This document shows, in pieces, positions 51,548-59,474 of a stretch of 64,000 bases of DNA; position 1 is the first letter of the stretch; the number at the start of each line of letters is the position of its first letter. The stretch lies in assembly GCF_031760065.1 (NCBI RefSeq), contig NZ_CP134500.1, positions 2,480,001-2,544,000 on the forward strand. The letters are read 5' to 3'. This DNA is from Streptomyces durocortorensis (GTDB taxonomy: Bacteria; Actinomycetota; Actinomycetes; Streptomycetales; Streptomycetaceae). The position numbers and the translations under genes are program-made. The notes below the pieces were generated by a model, which was not told where the DNA came from, ran no database searches, and worked only from the letters and a program-made list of their open reading frames with translations.

Positions 51548-54500
51548 ATGCAGATCCGGCTGACCGTCCTCGCGCCGCGCAGCGGCCAGACCCCGGCGCG
51601 CACCTGCGACGTGCTCGTCACCGCCCCCGCCGGGACGGCGCTGGCGGCCGTCGCCTCGGGCCTGGCCTCCGCCGTGGCGGGGCCCGAGAGCTCCCAGGGC
51701 GGCGGGGCGGTCGTGCTCTTCGCCGGACAGGAGCGGCTGGACGCGCACCGCATCGCGCTGGGCGAACCGCCACTGGTGGACGGTGCGGTGCTCTCGCTCC
51801 AGGTCCCCGGCGAGGACGAGGCGGCGGACGATGCCGTTCCGGCCCAGTTGCACGTGGTCGCCGGGCCGGACGCGGGCGGGGTCCATCTGCTGCACGGCGG
51901 GCAGATCCGGATCGGCCGCTCCGCCGAGGCGGACGTCCCGCTCGACGACCCGGACGTGTCCCGGCTGCACTGCGCGGTGACGGTCTCCGAGGACGGCCGG
52001 GTCTCGGTCGCCGACCTCGGCTCGACGAACGGCACCTCGCTGGACGGCGTCGAGGTGCACGACCGCCCGGTCCGCTTCTCGCCCGGCGCGCTGCTGCGGC
52101 TCGGTGAATCGGCCCTCCGGCTCACGGCGGGACACCGTGCGGCGACGCTGCCGACCGCCCCGGACGGCGAGGGACACCTGCGGGTGGCGCGCGTCGAGGC
52201 GGCGGGGGCCGGTGCGGCGGGCGGCGCCGCGGGTGAGCCGTTCGCCTCCGGAGCGTCCGGCCGCGCCGCGGGTGAGCCGTTCGCGGCGTACGGCCCCGAC
52301 GGCGGCGGCCCTGGCCACGGCGCCGGGGCCGGGACCGGGACCGGCGTCGGGGCCGCGTTCGGCCTGCCGGCCCAGGCCTCCGGGCCTTCCGCCGGCGCCT
52401 CGTACGACACCGCCCGGCCGGACCGCGCGGACCGCGCCGAGGCCGGGCCTGGCGAGATCCCCGGACAGGGCACCCACGCCCGCGGCGAGCAGTTCGACTC
52501 CACCGCGACGCCCCGGCGCAGCGGCATAGGGGCATGGGCGCGGCGGCTCACGGGCGGCGGCAGAAGCGAACAGGCCTCGGGCCCGGGGGCGGGACGGCCC
52601 GGCGCGGCCGGATCCTCCCGCGCCCCGCGCGCTCCGGGCACCCCGCACGATCCGTACGGCTCGACGGCGTACGAGAGCTACGAGACCTACGAGTCGTCCG
52701 AGTCGACGGCATACGGCGCTTCCGCCGGTTCGTACGGCCCTTCGGGCGGCTCTCCGGGAACGCCGCCCGGCCCGGGCGGCTCGGAGGGCCCTGCGGCCGG
52801 GGGCGGCCATCTGGCGTCCCCCGCCTCCCCGCTCTCGCCCTTCTCCGCCCTGCCGTCCGCGCCCGCGGGCACCTGGCCCGATCCGGCGGCCGTGCTGCTG
52901 ACCGCGCTCGGCCCCGGGCCCCGGCTCTGGGAGCGCCACGCGGCGCACCCGGAGGCGCTGGTGGTGCGGCTCGGGACGACGGACCGGGCCGATGTGCCCG
53001 CCGTGCCGGTGACCGTGGGGCTGCGGGAGGCCGGTTCGCTGGGGCTCGCCGGTCCGCGCGCCCGGCTGGCGGGGCTGGCCCGGGCGACGGTGGCGCAGCT
53101 CGCCGCGCTGCACTCCCCGTTCGACCTGGAGATCGTGCTCATCTCCACGGACCGCTCCCGCACGCTGGAGGAGCGGCGACGCGAGTGGGCCTGGCTGGGG
53201 TGGCTGCCGCATCTGCGCCCGACGCACGGTCAGGACTGCCGGCTGCTTCTCGCGTACGACCGTGAACAAGCGTCCGCCCGGACGGCCGAGCTGGTGCGCC
53301 GCCTCGACGAGGGCCCGCTCGGTCCGGGCTGGCCGAGTCTGGACCGGGCCGCCGTGACGGAGGCCGCCCGGGAGCACAAGGGCCCGCACACGGTGGTCGT
53401 GCTGGACGGCGACCCCGGTACGGCGGCGCTGCGCGAGACCACGGCCCGGCTGGCCGGAGCGGGTGCGGCGGCCGGGATCCATCTGATCTGTCTGGCCGAG
53501 ACCCCGGCGTCCTCCCCCACCTCCCCGGTGGCCGCGACGTACGACGCCGCCTGCCGGGCCTCCATCGCCTTCCGCGAGTGCGGGGCGGTGGCGATGCTCA
53601 GCGGTGACGTCGCCACGGCGTTGCGCCTGCTGCGCACGGCGGGCGGACAGGCCGCGGGGCACGGCACGGTGGCCGCGGTGGACGCGGTGTCGGCGGCCTG
53701 GGCCGAGCGGTTCGGGCGGGCCCTGGCGCCGCTGCGCGAGGAGGGATCGGCCGCGCTGGCGGGCCGCCCGACGTCCGCCGCGCTGCCGCCGTCCGCCCGG
53801 CTGCTGGACGAGCTGGGCCTGGCCCGCGCCACACCGGCCTCACTGATGGCCCGCTGGGCGTCAACGGCGGAGGCCCAGCCGGGCGCCTCGGCCCCCAGGG
53901 CGGCAGCGGCTTCCCCGGCCGCCCGCGCGGACCTGGACAGCCCCGGCTCCGGCCGCACCCTCAGCACGGGCCCCCGCGTGGGCCCCCAGCGCACCGCGAG
54001 CACCCCCCACCAGCCCGATTCCGGCCACACGCCCTACCCGGCAGCGGGTACCCCCGACTCGGGCCGCACCCCGTACCCCGGCACCTCCGACTCCGACCGC
54101 ACCCCGTACCCGGCCCGGGACGCGTACAACCCGGACCGCACCCCGTACCCGCCCCTGGACACCCACGGCTCCGGCCGCACGCCCTGCCCGGCAGCGGGCA
54201 CCCGCAACCCGGACCGCGCCCCGTCCCCGGGCACCGGCACCCCCGACTCGGGCCGCACCCCCTACCCGCCCCTCGACGCCCGCGACCCCGGCGCGGCTCC
54301 GGCCGCCGCACCCGGGCACGCCGTGCACGCCGGGCGGCCGGTGCTCGTGCTCGGGGCCGGGCCCCGGGGGGCCCTGAGCGTCGATCTCGCCGACGAGGGG
54401 CCGCATCTGCTGATCGAGGGGCCTCCGGGCAGCGGCCGCACCGAGCTGCTGCGGGCCGTCGCCGCGTCGCTCGCCGCCGCGGCCCGGCCCGACCGGCTCG

Positions 54501-55387
54501 GCATCCTGCTCGTCGACGGTTCCGGCGGTGAGCGGGGCGAGCGCGGGGAAGGGCTGCTTCCCTGTACGGAGCTGCCGCACGTCTTCACGCACCTGGTGGC
54601 GTCCGACCCGGTCCGGATGCGGGAGTTCGCGCAGGCCCTGGGCGGTGAGCTGAAGCGGCGCGCCGAGCTGCTGGGCGACCTGGACTTCGCCGAGTGGCAC
54701 GCGCGCTACGCCCGGCACGAGCAGCAGGCCACCCCCCGCGTCGTGGGCCAGCGGCCGCCCAGCGGCGCCGAGCGGGGGGGCGACCTGGAGTCCCCGGCCA
54801 GCGGCACCCTGCGGCTGCGCCCGGCCGCCGCGCGGTCCGCGGACCCGGGGCCGTCCCCGCTGCCCCGGCTCGTCGTCCTCGCCGACGACTTCGACGCGCT
54901 GGTCGCCCCCGCCCTCGGCAGCCCCGGACGCCCCGCCGCCGGTTCGGTGGTGCGGGCCCTGGAGGCCGTGGCCCGGGACGGCGGGCGGCTCGGGGTGCAC
55001 CTCGTCGCCACCTCCGCGCGCCCCGACCGCACCGAGGACACGGAACTGGCCCGCGGCGCCCGGCTGCGCATCGTGCTGGACGCCCCCATGCTGCCGCCGT
55101 CCCCGGACGAACCGGCCCCGGGACGCGGCAGACTGGGACACCCGGACGGCCGGGTGACGCCGTTCCAGGGGGGCCGGGTCACCGGCCGTATCCCGCGTAC
55201 GGCGACACTGCGCCCCACCGTCGTCCCGCTGGAGTGGGAGCGGATGGGCGATCCGCCGACCCGGCGCCCGGTCCGGGAGCTGGGCAACGGGCCCACCGAC
55301 CTGGCGTTGCTCGCCAGCGCCCTGGAGCGCGCGGCCCGTTCCGTGAACGCCGAGCCGCTGCCCGGGCTTGTCCCGTTTCCGAACTGA
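51548..55387 (+). CDS. FHA domain and FtsK/SpoIIIE (EccC-like) ATPase protein
   Basis: The 1279-aa protein has an N-terminal ubiquitin-like segment (about 1-90), an FHA phosphothreonine-binding domain (about 98-190: GQIRIGRS, SRLHCAV, LGSTNGT), a low-complexity Gly/Ala/Ser/Tyr linker, then two ATPase modules of the kind in type VII secretion EccC proteins. Module 1 (LWERHAAHPEALVVRLGTTD, LREAGSLGLAGPRARLAGLAR) has a degenerate P-loop without Lys. Module 2 has GPPGSGRTELL near 956-966 and LVVLADDFDAL as Walker B, also with Arg in place of Lys. Between them (about 825-914) is a Pro-rich repeat with TPYP cores. No membrane helix is seen, unlike EccC. ATG 51548 is the start; the frame is open further upstream. 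Its likely partner kinases PkaA/PkaB are divergent. Confidence 0.82.
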   Translation: MQIRLTVLAPRSGQTPARTCDVLVTAPAGTALAAVASGLASAVAGPESSQGGGAVVLFAGQERLDAHRIALGEPPLVDGAVLSLQVPGEDEAADDAVPAQLHVVAGPDAGGVHLLHGGQIRIGRSAEADVPLDDPDVSRLHCAVTVSEDGRVSVADLGSTNGTSLDGVEVHDRPVRFSPGALLRLGESALRLTAGHRAATLPTAPDGEGHLRVARVEAAGAGAAGGAAGEPFASGASGRAAGEPFAAYGPDGGGPGHGAGAGTGTGVGAAFGLPAQASGPSAGASYDTARPDRADRAEAGPGEIPGQGTHARGEQFDSTATPRRSGIGAWARRLTGGGRSEQASGPGAGRPGAAGSSRAPRAPGTPHDPYGSTAYESYETYESSESTAYGASAGSYGPSGGSPGTPPGPGGSEGPAAGGGHLASPASPLSPFSALPSAPAGTWPDPAAVLLTALGPGPRLWERHAAHPEALVVRLGTTDRADVPAVPVTVGLREAGSLGLAGPRARLAGLARATVAQLAALHSPFDLEIVLISTDRSRTLEERRREWAWLGWLPHLRPTHGQDCRLLLAYDREQASARTAELVRRLDEGPLGPGWPSLDRAAVTEAAREHKGPHTVVVLDGDPGTAALRETTARLAGAGAAAGIHLICLAETPASSPTSPVAATYDAACRASIAFRECGAVAMLSGDVATALRLLRTAGGQAAGHGTVAAVDAVSAAWAERFGRALAPLREEGSAALAGRPTSAALPPSARLLDELGLARATPASLMARWASTAEAQPGASAPRAAAASPAARADLDSPGSGRTLSTGPRVGPQRTASTPHQPDSGHTPYPAAGTPDSGRTPYPGTSDSDRTPYPARDAYNPDRTPYPPLDTHGSGRTPCPAAGTRNPDRAPSPGTGTPDSGRTPYPPLDARDPGAAPAAAPGHAVHAGRPVLVLGAGPRGALSVDLADEGPHLLIEGPPGSGRTELLRAVAASLAAAARPDRLGILLVDGSGGERGERGEGLLPCTELPHVFTHLVASDPVRMREFAQALGGELKRRAELLGDLDFAEWHARYARHEQQATPRVVGQRPPSGAERGGDLESPASGTLRLRPAAARSADPGPSPLPRLVVLADDFDALVAPALGSPGRPAAGSVVRALEAVARDGGRLGVHLVATSARPDRTEDTELARGARLRIVLDAPMLPPSPDEPAPGRGRLGHPDGRVTPFQGGRVTGRIPRTATLRPTVVPLEWERMGDPPTRRPVRELGNGPTDLALLASALERAARSVNAEPLPGLVPFPN
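54019..54290 (+). repeat. Degenerate repeats coding for GRTPYP motifs
   Basis: About seven imperfect units of 12-14 codons, each with a core (G/D)RTPYP or variant (HTPYP, RTPCP, RAPSP) followed by a Gly/Thr/Asp segment. The repeat lies between the two ATPase modules of the FHA protein and would be an extended, proline-rich linker. Confidence 0.8.
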
Positions 55388-55399
55388 TCCCTCTGCTGA

Positions 55400-55411
55400 C
55401 GTGACGTCACG
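55400..55411. promoter_or_regulatory. Palindromic operator candidate upstream of sugar operon 2
   Basis: CGTGACGTCACG is a perfect 12-bp palindrome 137-148 bp upstream of the binding-protein ATG and just after the FHA-gene stop. It suits a small dimeric repressor such as a LacI or GntR protein; none is encoded nearby. Confidence 0.4.
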
Positions 55412-55449
55412 AGGCGGTCACGATCGTCGCGTTGGGCCCGACGGCGGTA

Positions 55450-55478
55450 TTGCGGGGCCCGTGCCCCGGGCGTAGGAC
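55450..55478 (+). promoter_or_regulatory. Promoter candidate of sugar operon 2
   Basis: TTGCGG (55450-55455) and TAGGAC (55473-55478) are spaced 17 bp, matching the Streptomyces vegetative promoter pattern, about 70 bp upstream of the binding-protein start. Confidence 0.5.
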
Positions 55479-55547
55479 TGTGCGCACGGACGATGGCGTC
55501 CGGGCACGCGGACGTGACCGGGCGCGTACGGAAGAGACGGGGCAGGC

Positions 55548-56915
55548 ATGCGCACAACCTTCTCGATACGCAGGGCCGCGCTCGTGTTCGCGACGGTCGG
55601 CGCGCTCGCGCTCACCGGCTGTGGAAGCGACGACGGCGACGGCAAGAAGAAGTCGGGCGACGGCTCCGGCCAGGGCACGGACAACGCGCCCACGGTCACG
55701 CTGCCGAAACTGGACGGCGAGAGCATCTCCGTCGCCGCGGTCTGGACGGGACCGGAGCAGGCCAACTTCACCAAGGTGCTGGACGAGTTCGAGAAGCGTA
55801 CGGGCGCGAGCGTCACCTTCGTACCGGCACAGGACCCGATCATCAACTTCCTGGGCACCAAGATCAAGGGCAGGCAGCCGCCGGACGTGGCGATGATCCC
55901 GCAGGTCGGGGCCGTACAGCAGGCGGTCGCGAAGAAGTGGGCCAAGCCGGTCGGGCCCGAGGCGCAGGCCCAGCTCACCAAGAACTACGCGCAGGTCTGG
56001 CAGGACCTCGGCGCGGTGGACGGCACCCAGTACGGCGTGTACTTCAAGGCCGCCAACAAGTCTCTGATCTGGTACAACGCCGCCGCGTTCGACAACGCGG
56101 GGGCGAGCGAGCCGAAGACCTGGAAGGACTTCCTGACCACGGCGGAGACCGTCTCGGCCTCCGGCGTCACCCCAGTCTCGGTCGGCGGCGCGGACGGCTG
56201 GACGCTGACCGACTGGTTCGAGAACGTCTACCTCTCCCAGGCGGGCCCGGAGAAGTACGACCAGCTGGCGAAGCACGAGATCCCGTGGACCGACCCGTCG
56301 GTGAAGGACGCGCTGTCCACGCTCGCCGAGCTGTTCGACAGGCCGGAGCTGATCGCGGGCGGTGCCGACGGGGCGCTCCAGACGGAGTTCCCGACGTCGG
56401 TGACGCAGACGTTCACCGGCGGCGACCAGCCCAAGGGCGCGATGGTCTTCGAGGGTGACTTCGTCGCCGTCAACATCGCGCAGACCGAGGCGAAGATCGG
56501 TACGGACGCCAAGGTCTTCCCGTTCCCGGCGGTCGGTGCGGACTCCCCCGTGGTGACCGGCGGCGACGCGGCGATCGCGCTGAAGGACACCAAGGGCGCG
56601 CAGGCGTTGCTGACGTGGCTGGCCTCGGCCGACGCGGCGAGGATCTGGGCCGGGGCGGGCGGGTTCATCTCCCCGAACAAGGCCCTGGACCTGAAGGCGT
56701 ACCCGAACGAGGTGCAGCGCACCATGGCCGAGGCGCTGGTGAAGGCCGGTGACGACGTCCGGTTCGACATGTCCGACCAGGCCCCGCAGTCGTTCGGCGG
56801 GACGCCGGGGGCGGGCGAGTGGAAGATCCTCCAGGACTTCCTGAAGAACCCGAAGGACATCGCGGGGACCCAGAAACAGCTGGAGTCCGCGGCGGCCAAG
56901 GCGTACAAGAGCTGA
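55548..56915 (+). CDS. Extracellular sugar-binding lipoprotein
   Basis: The 455-aa protein starts with a lipoprotein signal (MRTTFSIRRAALVFATVGALALTGCGSDD; lipobox LTGC, Cys25) and continues as a family-1 solute-binding protein (AVWTGPEQANFTKVLDEFEKRTGASVTFV, PDVAMIPQVG, WYNAAAFDNAG, GAMVFEGDFVA). It should capture an oligosaccharide for the two permeases encoded after it; the reading DAARIWAGAGGFISPNK is typical of alpha-glucoside-type binders, but the sugar cannot be named. The ATG follows GGGGCAGGC. It opens a four-frame operon ending at 59296. No ATPase gene is present, so the shared MsiK is the likely energiser. Confidence 0.92.
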   Translation: MRTTFSIRRAALVFATVGALALTGCGSDDGDGKKKSGDGSGQGTDNAPTVTLPKLDGESISVAAVWTGPEQANFTKVLDEFEKRTGASVTFVPAQDPIINFLGTKIKGRQPPDVAMIPQVGAVQQAVAKKWAKPVGPEAQAQLTKNYAQVWQDLGAVDGTQYGVYFKAANKSLIWYNAAAFDNAGASEPKTWKDFLTTAETVSASGVTPVSVGGADGWTLTDWFENVYLSQAGPEKYDQLAKHEIPWTDPSVKDALSTLAELFDRPELIAGGADGALQTEFPTSVTQTFTGGDQPKGAMVFEGDFVAVNIAQTEAKIGTDAKVFPFPAVGADSPVVTGGDAAIALKDTKGAQALLTWLASADAARIWAGAGGFISPNKALDLKAYPNEVQRTMAEALVKAGDDVRFDMSDQAPQSFGGTPGAGEWKILQDFLKNPKDIAGTQKQLESAAAKAYKS

Positions 56916-56919
56916 CGCG

Positions 56920-58299
56920 GTGGCGACCACGAACGCGGAGGGTGCCGGTGCGGCGCCCTCCGCAGACACGGACCCGCGCCCGTCCCCGCCGCCGTCGAAG
57001 ACCCTCAAGAGTGTGACGGCCACCCGCCGGGCCGTCGCGGCGGTGTTCCTGCTGCCCACGCTGGTGCTGCTCGGCGCGCTGGTGCTGTATCCGATCGGGT
57101 ACTCGGTCTACCGGTCGTTCTTCGACCAGGCCGGTACGGGCTTCGCCGGGATCGACAACTACACCGCGCTGTTCACCGACGACACGATCCTCACGGCGGT
57201 GAAGAACAACGCGATCTGGGTGGTCTTCGCCCCGACGGTCGCCACCGCACTCGGGCTGATCTTCGCGGTGCTGACCGAACGCATCCGCTGGGGCACCGCG
57301 TTCAAACTGATCGTCTTCATGCCGATGGCGATCTCGATGCTGGCGGCGGGCATCATCTTCCGGCTCGTGTACGACCAGGCCCCCGAGCGCGGGGTGGCCA
57401 ACGCGGTCGCGGTGAGCGTGCACGACACGTTCACCGAGTCCGCGGGCTTCCCGAAGGCACGCCCGCTGCCCGTCCACCCGCTGGAGGAGGGCGACGGCGG
57501 GACCTTCGTGTCCAAGGAGCCGATCCGGGCGGGCCAGCCGCTGCGGGTGCCGCTGGTCGGTGTGGCCCCGGCGAAGATGCCGGGCGACGCGCGGCCGGCC
57601 GAGGGCGCCCCGGCGGCGTCCGGCGACGGAATCAGCGGCACGGCCTGGCTGGACTTCACCCGGGGCGGCGGCGGAGAGCCCAACGTCGTCGACCCGGAGG
57701 AGCTGGGGCTCAAGGGGCTGAAGGTCGAGGCGGTGAGGGACGGGAAGGTCGTCGCCACGGCCACGGCGCGCGCGGACGGTGTGTTCACCCTGCCCGCCTC
57801 GGCGGACGGAGCCCGACTGCGCCTGCCCGCCGACAACTTCCGCGAGCCGTACAACGGTGTCGACTGGCTCGGCCCGTCCCTCGTGACACCGGGGATCATC
57901 GGCAGTTACGTGTGGATGTGGGCCGGGTTCGCGATGGTGCTGATCGCGGCGGGCCTGGCCGGTCTGCCGCGCGAACTCCTGGAGGCGGCCAGGGTGGACG
58001 GCGCGAACGAGTGGCAGGTGTTCCGCCGGATCACCGTGCCGATGCTCGCGCCCGTCCTGGCGGTGGTCCTGGTGACGCTGATGATCAACGTGCTGAAGGT
58101 CTTCGACCTGGTGTTCATCATCGCGCCGGGCTCCTCCCAGGACGACGCGAACGTCCTGGCGCTCCAGCTGTACCGGTCATCGTTCGGCACGGACGCGGAC
58201 CTGGGGATCGGCAGCGCGATCGCGGTGCTTCTGCTGCTGCTGGTGATCCCGGTGATGCTGTTCAACATCCGCCGGATGCGGAAGGAGGGGCGGCGATGA
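56920..58299 (+). CDS. Sugar ABC permease with a large extracytoplasmic insertion
   Basis: The 459-aa protein is a MalF-type permease interrupted by an extra domain. Helices lie at about 35-60, 85-115 and 125-150; then about 150 residues (roughly 160-310) form a hydrophilic domain (GFPKARPLPVHPLEEGDGG, PLRVPLVGVAPAKMPGDA, VEAVRDGKVVATATARADGVFTLPASADGARLRLPADNF) resembling an Ig-like or carboxypeptidase-regulatory-like beta sandwich. The remaining helices and the EAA loop (ELLEAARVDGANEWQVFRRITVPML) follow. Normal members are near 300 aa. Topology puts the insert outside, where it could contact the binding protein, like the P2 loop of MalF. The start is GTG 56920, four bases after the binding-protein stop. 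Confidence 0.9.
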   Translation: MATTNAEGAGAAPSADTDPRPSPPPSKTLKSVTATRRAVAAVFLLPTLVLLGALVLYPIGYSVYRSFFDQAGTGFAGIDNYTALFTDDTILTAVKNNAIWVVFAPTVATALGLIFAVLTERIRWGTAFKLIVFMPMAISMLAAGIIFRLVYDQAPERGVANAVAVSVHDTFTESAGFPKARPLPVHPLEEGDGGTFVSKEPIRAGQPLRVPLVGVAPAKMPGDARPAEGAPAASGDGISGTAWLDFTRGGGGEPNVVDPEELGLKGLKVEAVRDGKVVATATARADGVFTLPASADGARLRLPADNFREPYNGVDWLGPSLVTPGIIGSYVWMWAGFAMVLIAAGLAGLPRELLEAARVDGANEWQVFRRITVPMLAPVLAVVLVTLMINVLKVFDLVFIIAPGSSQDDANVLALQLYRSSFGTDADLGIGSAIAVLLLLLVIPVMLFNIRRMRKEGRR

Positions 58300-58403
58300 C
58301 GCGTCCGACCCGCCCCGGGCCGCCTGCCGGCCGGGGGTCCGGGGGTCGCCCCCCGGGAGAACGCAGCAGCATCCGCCGGATGCGGAAGGAGGGGCGACGA
58401 TGA
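58266..58403 (+). repeat. 34-bp duplication around the permease-permease junction
   Basis: The 34 bp at 58266-58299, which code for the end of the first permease (IRRMRKEGRR), the ribosome site GGAAGGAGGGG and an ATGA, recur at 58370-58403 with one mismatch (104-bp period). The second copy directly precedes the second permease. The duplication has created the small frame annotated at 58296-58403. Confidence 0.88.
58296..58403 (+). CDS. 35-codon ORF created by junction duplication
   Basis: ATG 58296 overlaps the first permease stop (ATGA) and is served by the duplicated GGAAGGAGGGG. The frame codes for 35 residues, starting MTRPTRPGPPAGRGSGG and ending with the same SIRRMRKEGRR tail as the permease, and its stop overlaps the ATG of the second permease (ATGA). 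It is thus perfectly positioned for coupled translation on both sides. The product is basic and unstructured and may have no function beyond keeping ribosomes flowing between the two permease genes. Expression has not been shown. Confidence 0.5.
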   Translation: MTRPTRPGPPAGRGSGGRPPGERSSIRRMRKEGRR

Positions 58404-59296
58404 GCGGCACACCGACGGTGAGCACCCTCGAAGCGGCCAAGGCCAGGCGGTCCCTCGGCGCGCGCATCGCCGCCCTCCTCGGCGGCGGGGTCATGCGGGT
58501 CCTGCTGATCCTGGTGGCCCTGTTCTGGCTGATGCCGACGATCGGCCTGCTGCTGTCCTCGCTGCGCGGACCGCAGGACATCGCGGCGACCGGCTGGTGG
58601 AAGATCTTCACCGCCCCGTCCGAGCTGACCTTCGAGAACTACCAACGCCTGCTGGACAATTCGGCGATCACCGGCTCCCTCCTCAGCACCATCATGATCA
58701 CCGTGCCGTCCACCGTCCTGGTGGTGGTGATCGGCTCGCTCGCCGGATACGCCTTCGCCTGGATGGACTTCCCCGGCCGCGACTGGTGGTTCCTGCTGGT
58801 GGTCGGGCTGCTGGTGGTGCCGGTGCAGGTCGCGCTGATCCCGGTGTCCGAACTCTTCGGCACCATCGGGATCTTCGAGACGACGCTCGGGGTCGTGCTG
58901 TTCCACACGGCCTTCGGACTGCCGTTCGCGATCTTCCTGCTGCGGAACTTCTTCGCGGAGATCCCGCGCGAACTGCTGGAGGCCGCACGGCTCGACGGGG
59001 CGGGCGAGATCCGGCTCTTCACCCGGGTCGTGATGCCGCTGGGCGGTCCGGCGATCGCCTCGCTCGGGATCTTCCAGTTCCTGTGGGTGTGGAACGACAT
59101 GCTGGTCGCGCTGATCTTCGCGGACTCCGGATCGCCGCCGATCACCGTGGCGCTGCAGCAGCAGGTACGCCAGTTCGGCAACAACATCGATGTGCTCGCG
59201 CCCGGGGCGTTCATGTCGATGGTGATCCCGCTGGCGGTGTTCTTCGCCTTCCAGCGGCAGTTCGTCAACGGCGTCATGGCGGGGGCCGTCAAGTAG
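58400..59296 (+). CDS. Sugar ABC transporter permease (MalG-like)
   Basis: The 298-aa protein has six transmembrane helices and an EAA loop (ELLEAARLDGAGEIRLFTRVVMPL). It pairs with the preceding permease to form the channel. The ATG at 58400 lies inside the second copy of the duplicated junction, with GGAAGGAGGGG a few bases upstream. It ends the operon and is followed by a strong terminator. Confidence 0.93.
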   Translation: MSGTPTVSTLEAAKARRSLGARIAALLGGGVMRVLLILVALFWLMPTIGLLLSSLRGPQDIAATGWWKIFTAPSELTFENYQRLLDNSAITGSLLSTIMITVPSTVLVVVIGSLAGYAFAWMDFPGRDWWFLLVVGLLVVPVQVALIPVSELFGTIGIFETTLGVVLFHTAFGLPFAIFLLRNFFAEIPRELLEAARLDGAGEIRLFTRVVMPLGGPAIASLGIFQFLWVWNDMLVALIFADSGSPPITVALQQQVRQFGNNIDVLAPGAFMSMVIPLAVFFAFQRQFVNGVMAGAVK

Positions 59297-59337
59297 GCCG
59301 GAAGAACCCTCAAGTCCGCACATCCGTACGTCAATCC

Positions 59338-59371
59338 GAAGCGGCCCGGCTCCCCGGAACCGGGCCGCTTC
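59338..59371 (+). terminator. Terminator of sugar operon 2
   Basis: GAAGCGGCCCGG (59338-59349) pairs perfectly with CCGGGCCGCTTC (59360-59371), 42 bp past the last permease stop. Confidence 0.87.
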
Positions 59372-59474
59372 GCCGTGCGCGTCCCCCGATTGCCGCGTCC
59401 GGCGTAACCCTGTCATTCCATCCGACGTTTGAGGTCTGCCTGGTTCCCGCGAACGAACGACCCATGGATGTGTA

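Noticed and set aside
51548..55387. Type VII secretion locus
   Set aside because: Only one EccC-like protein is present, lacking membrane helices and intact P-loops; no EsxA/B, EccB, EccD or mycosin gene is nearby.
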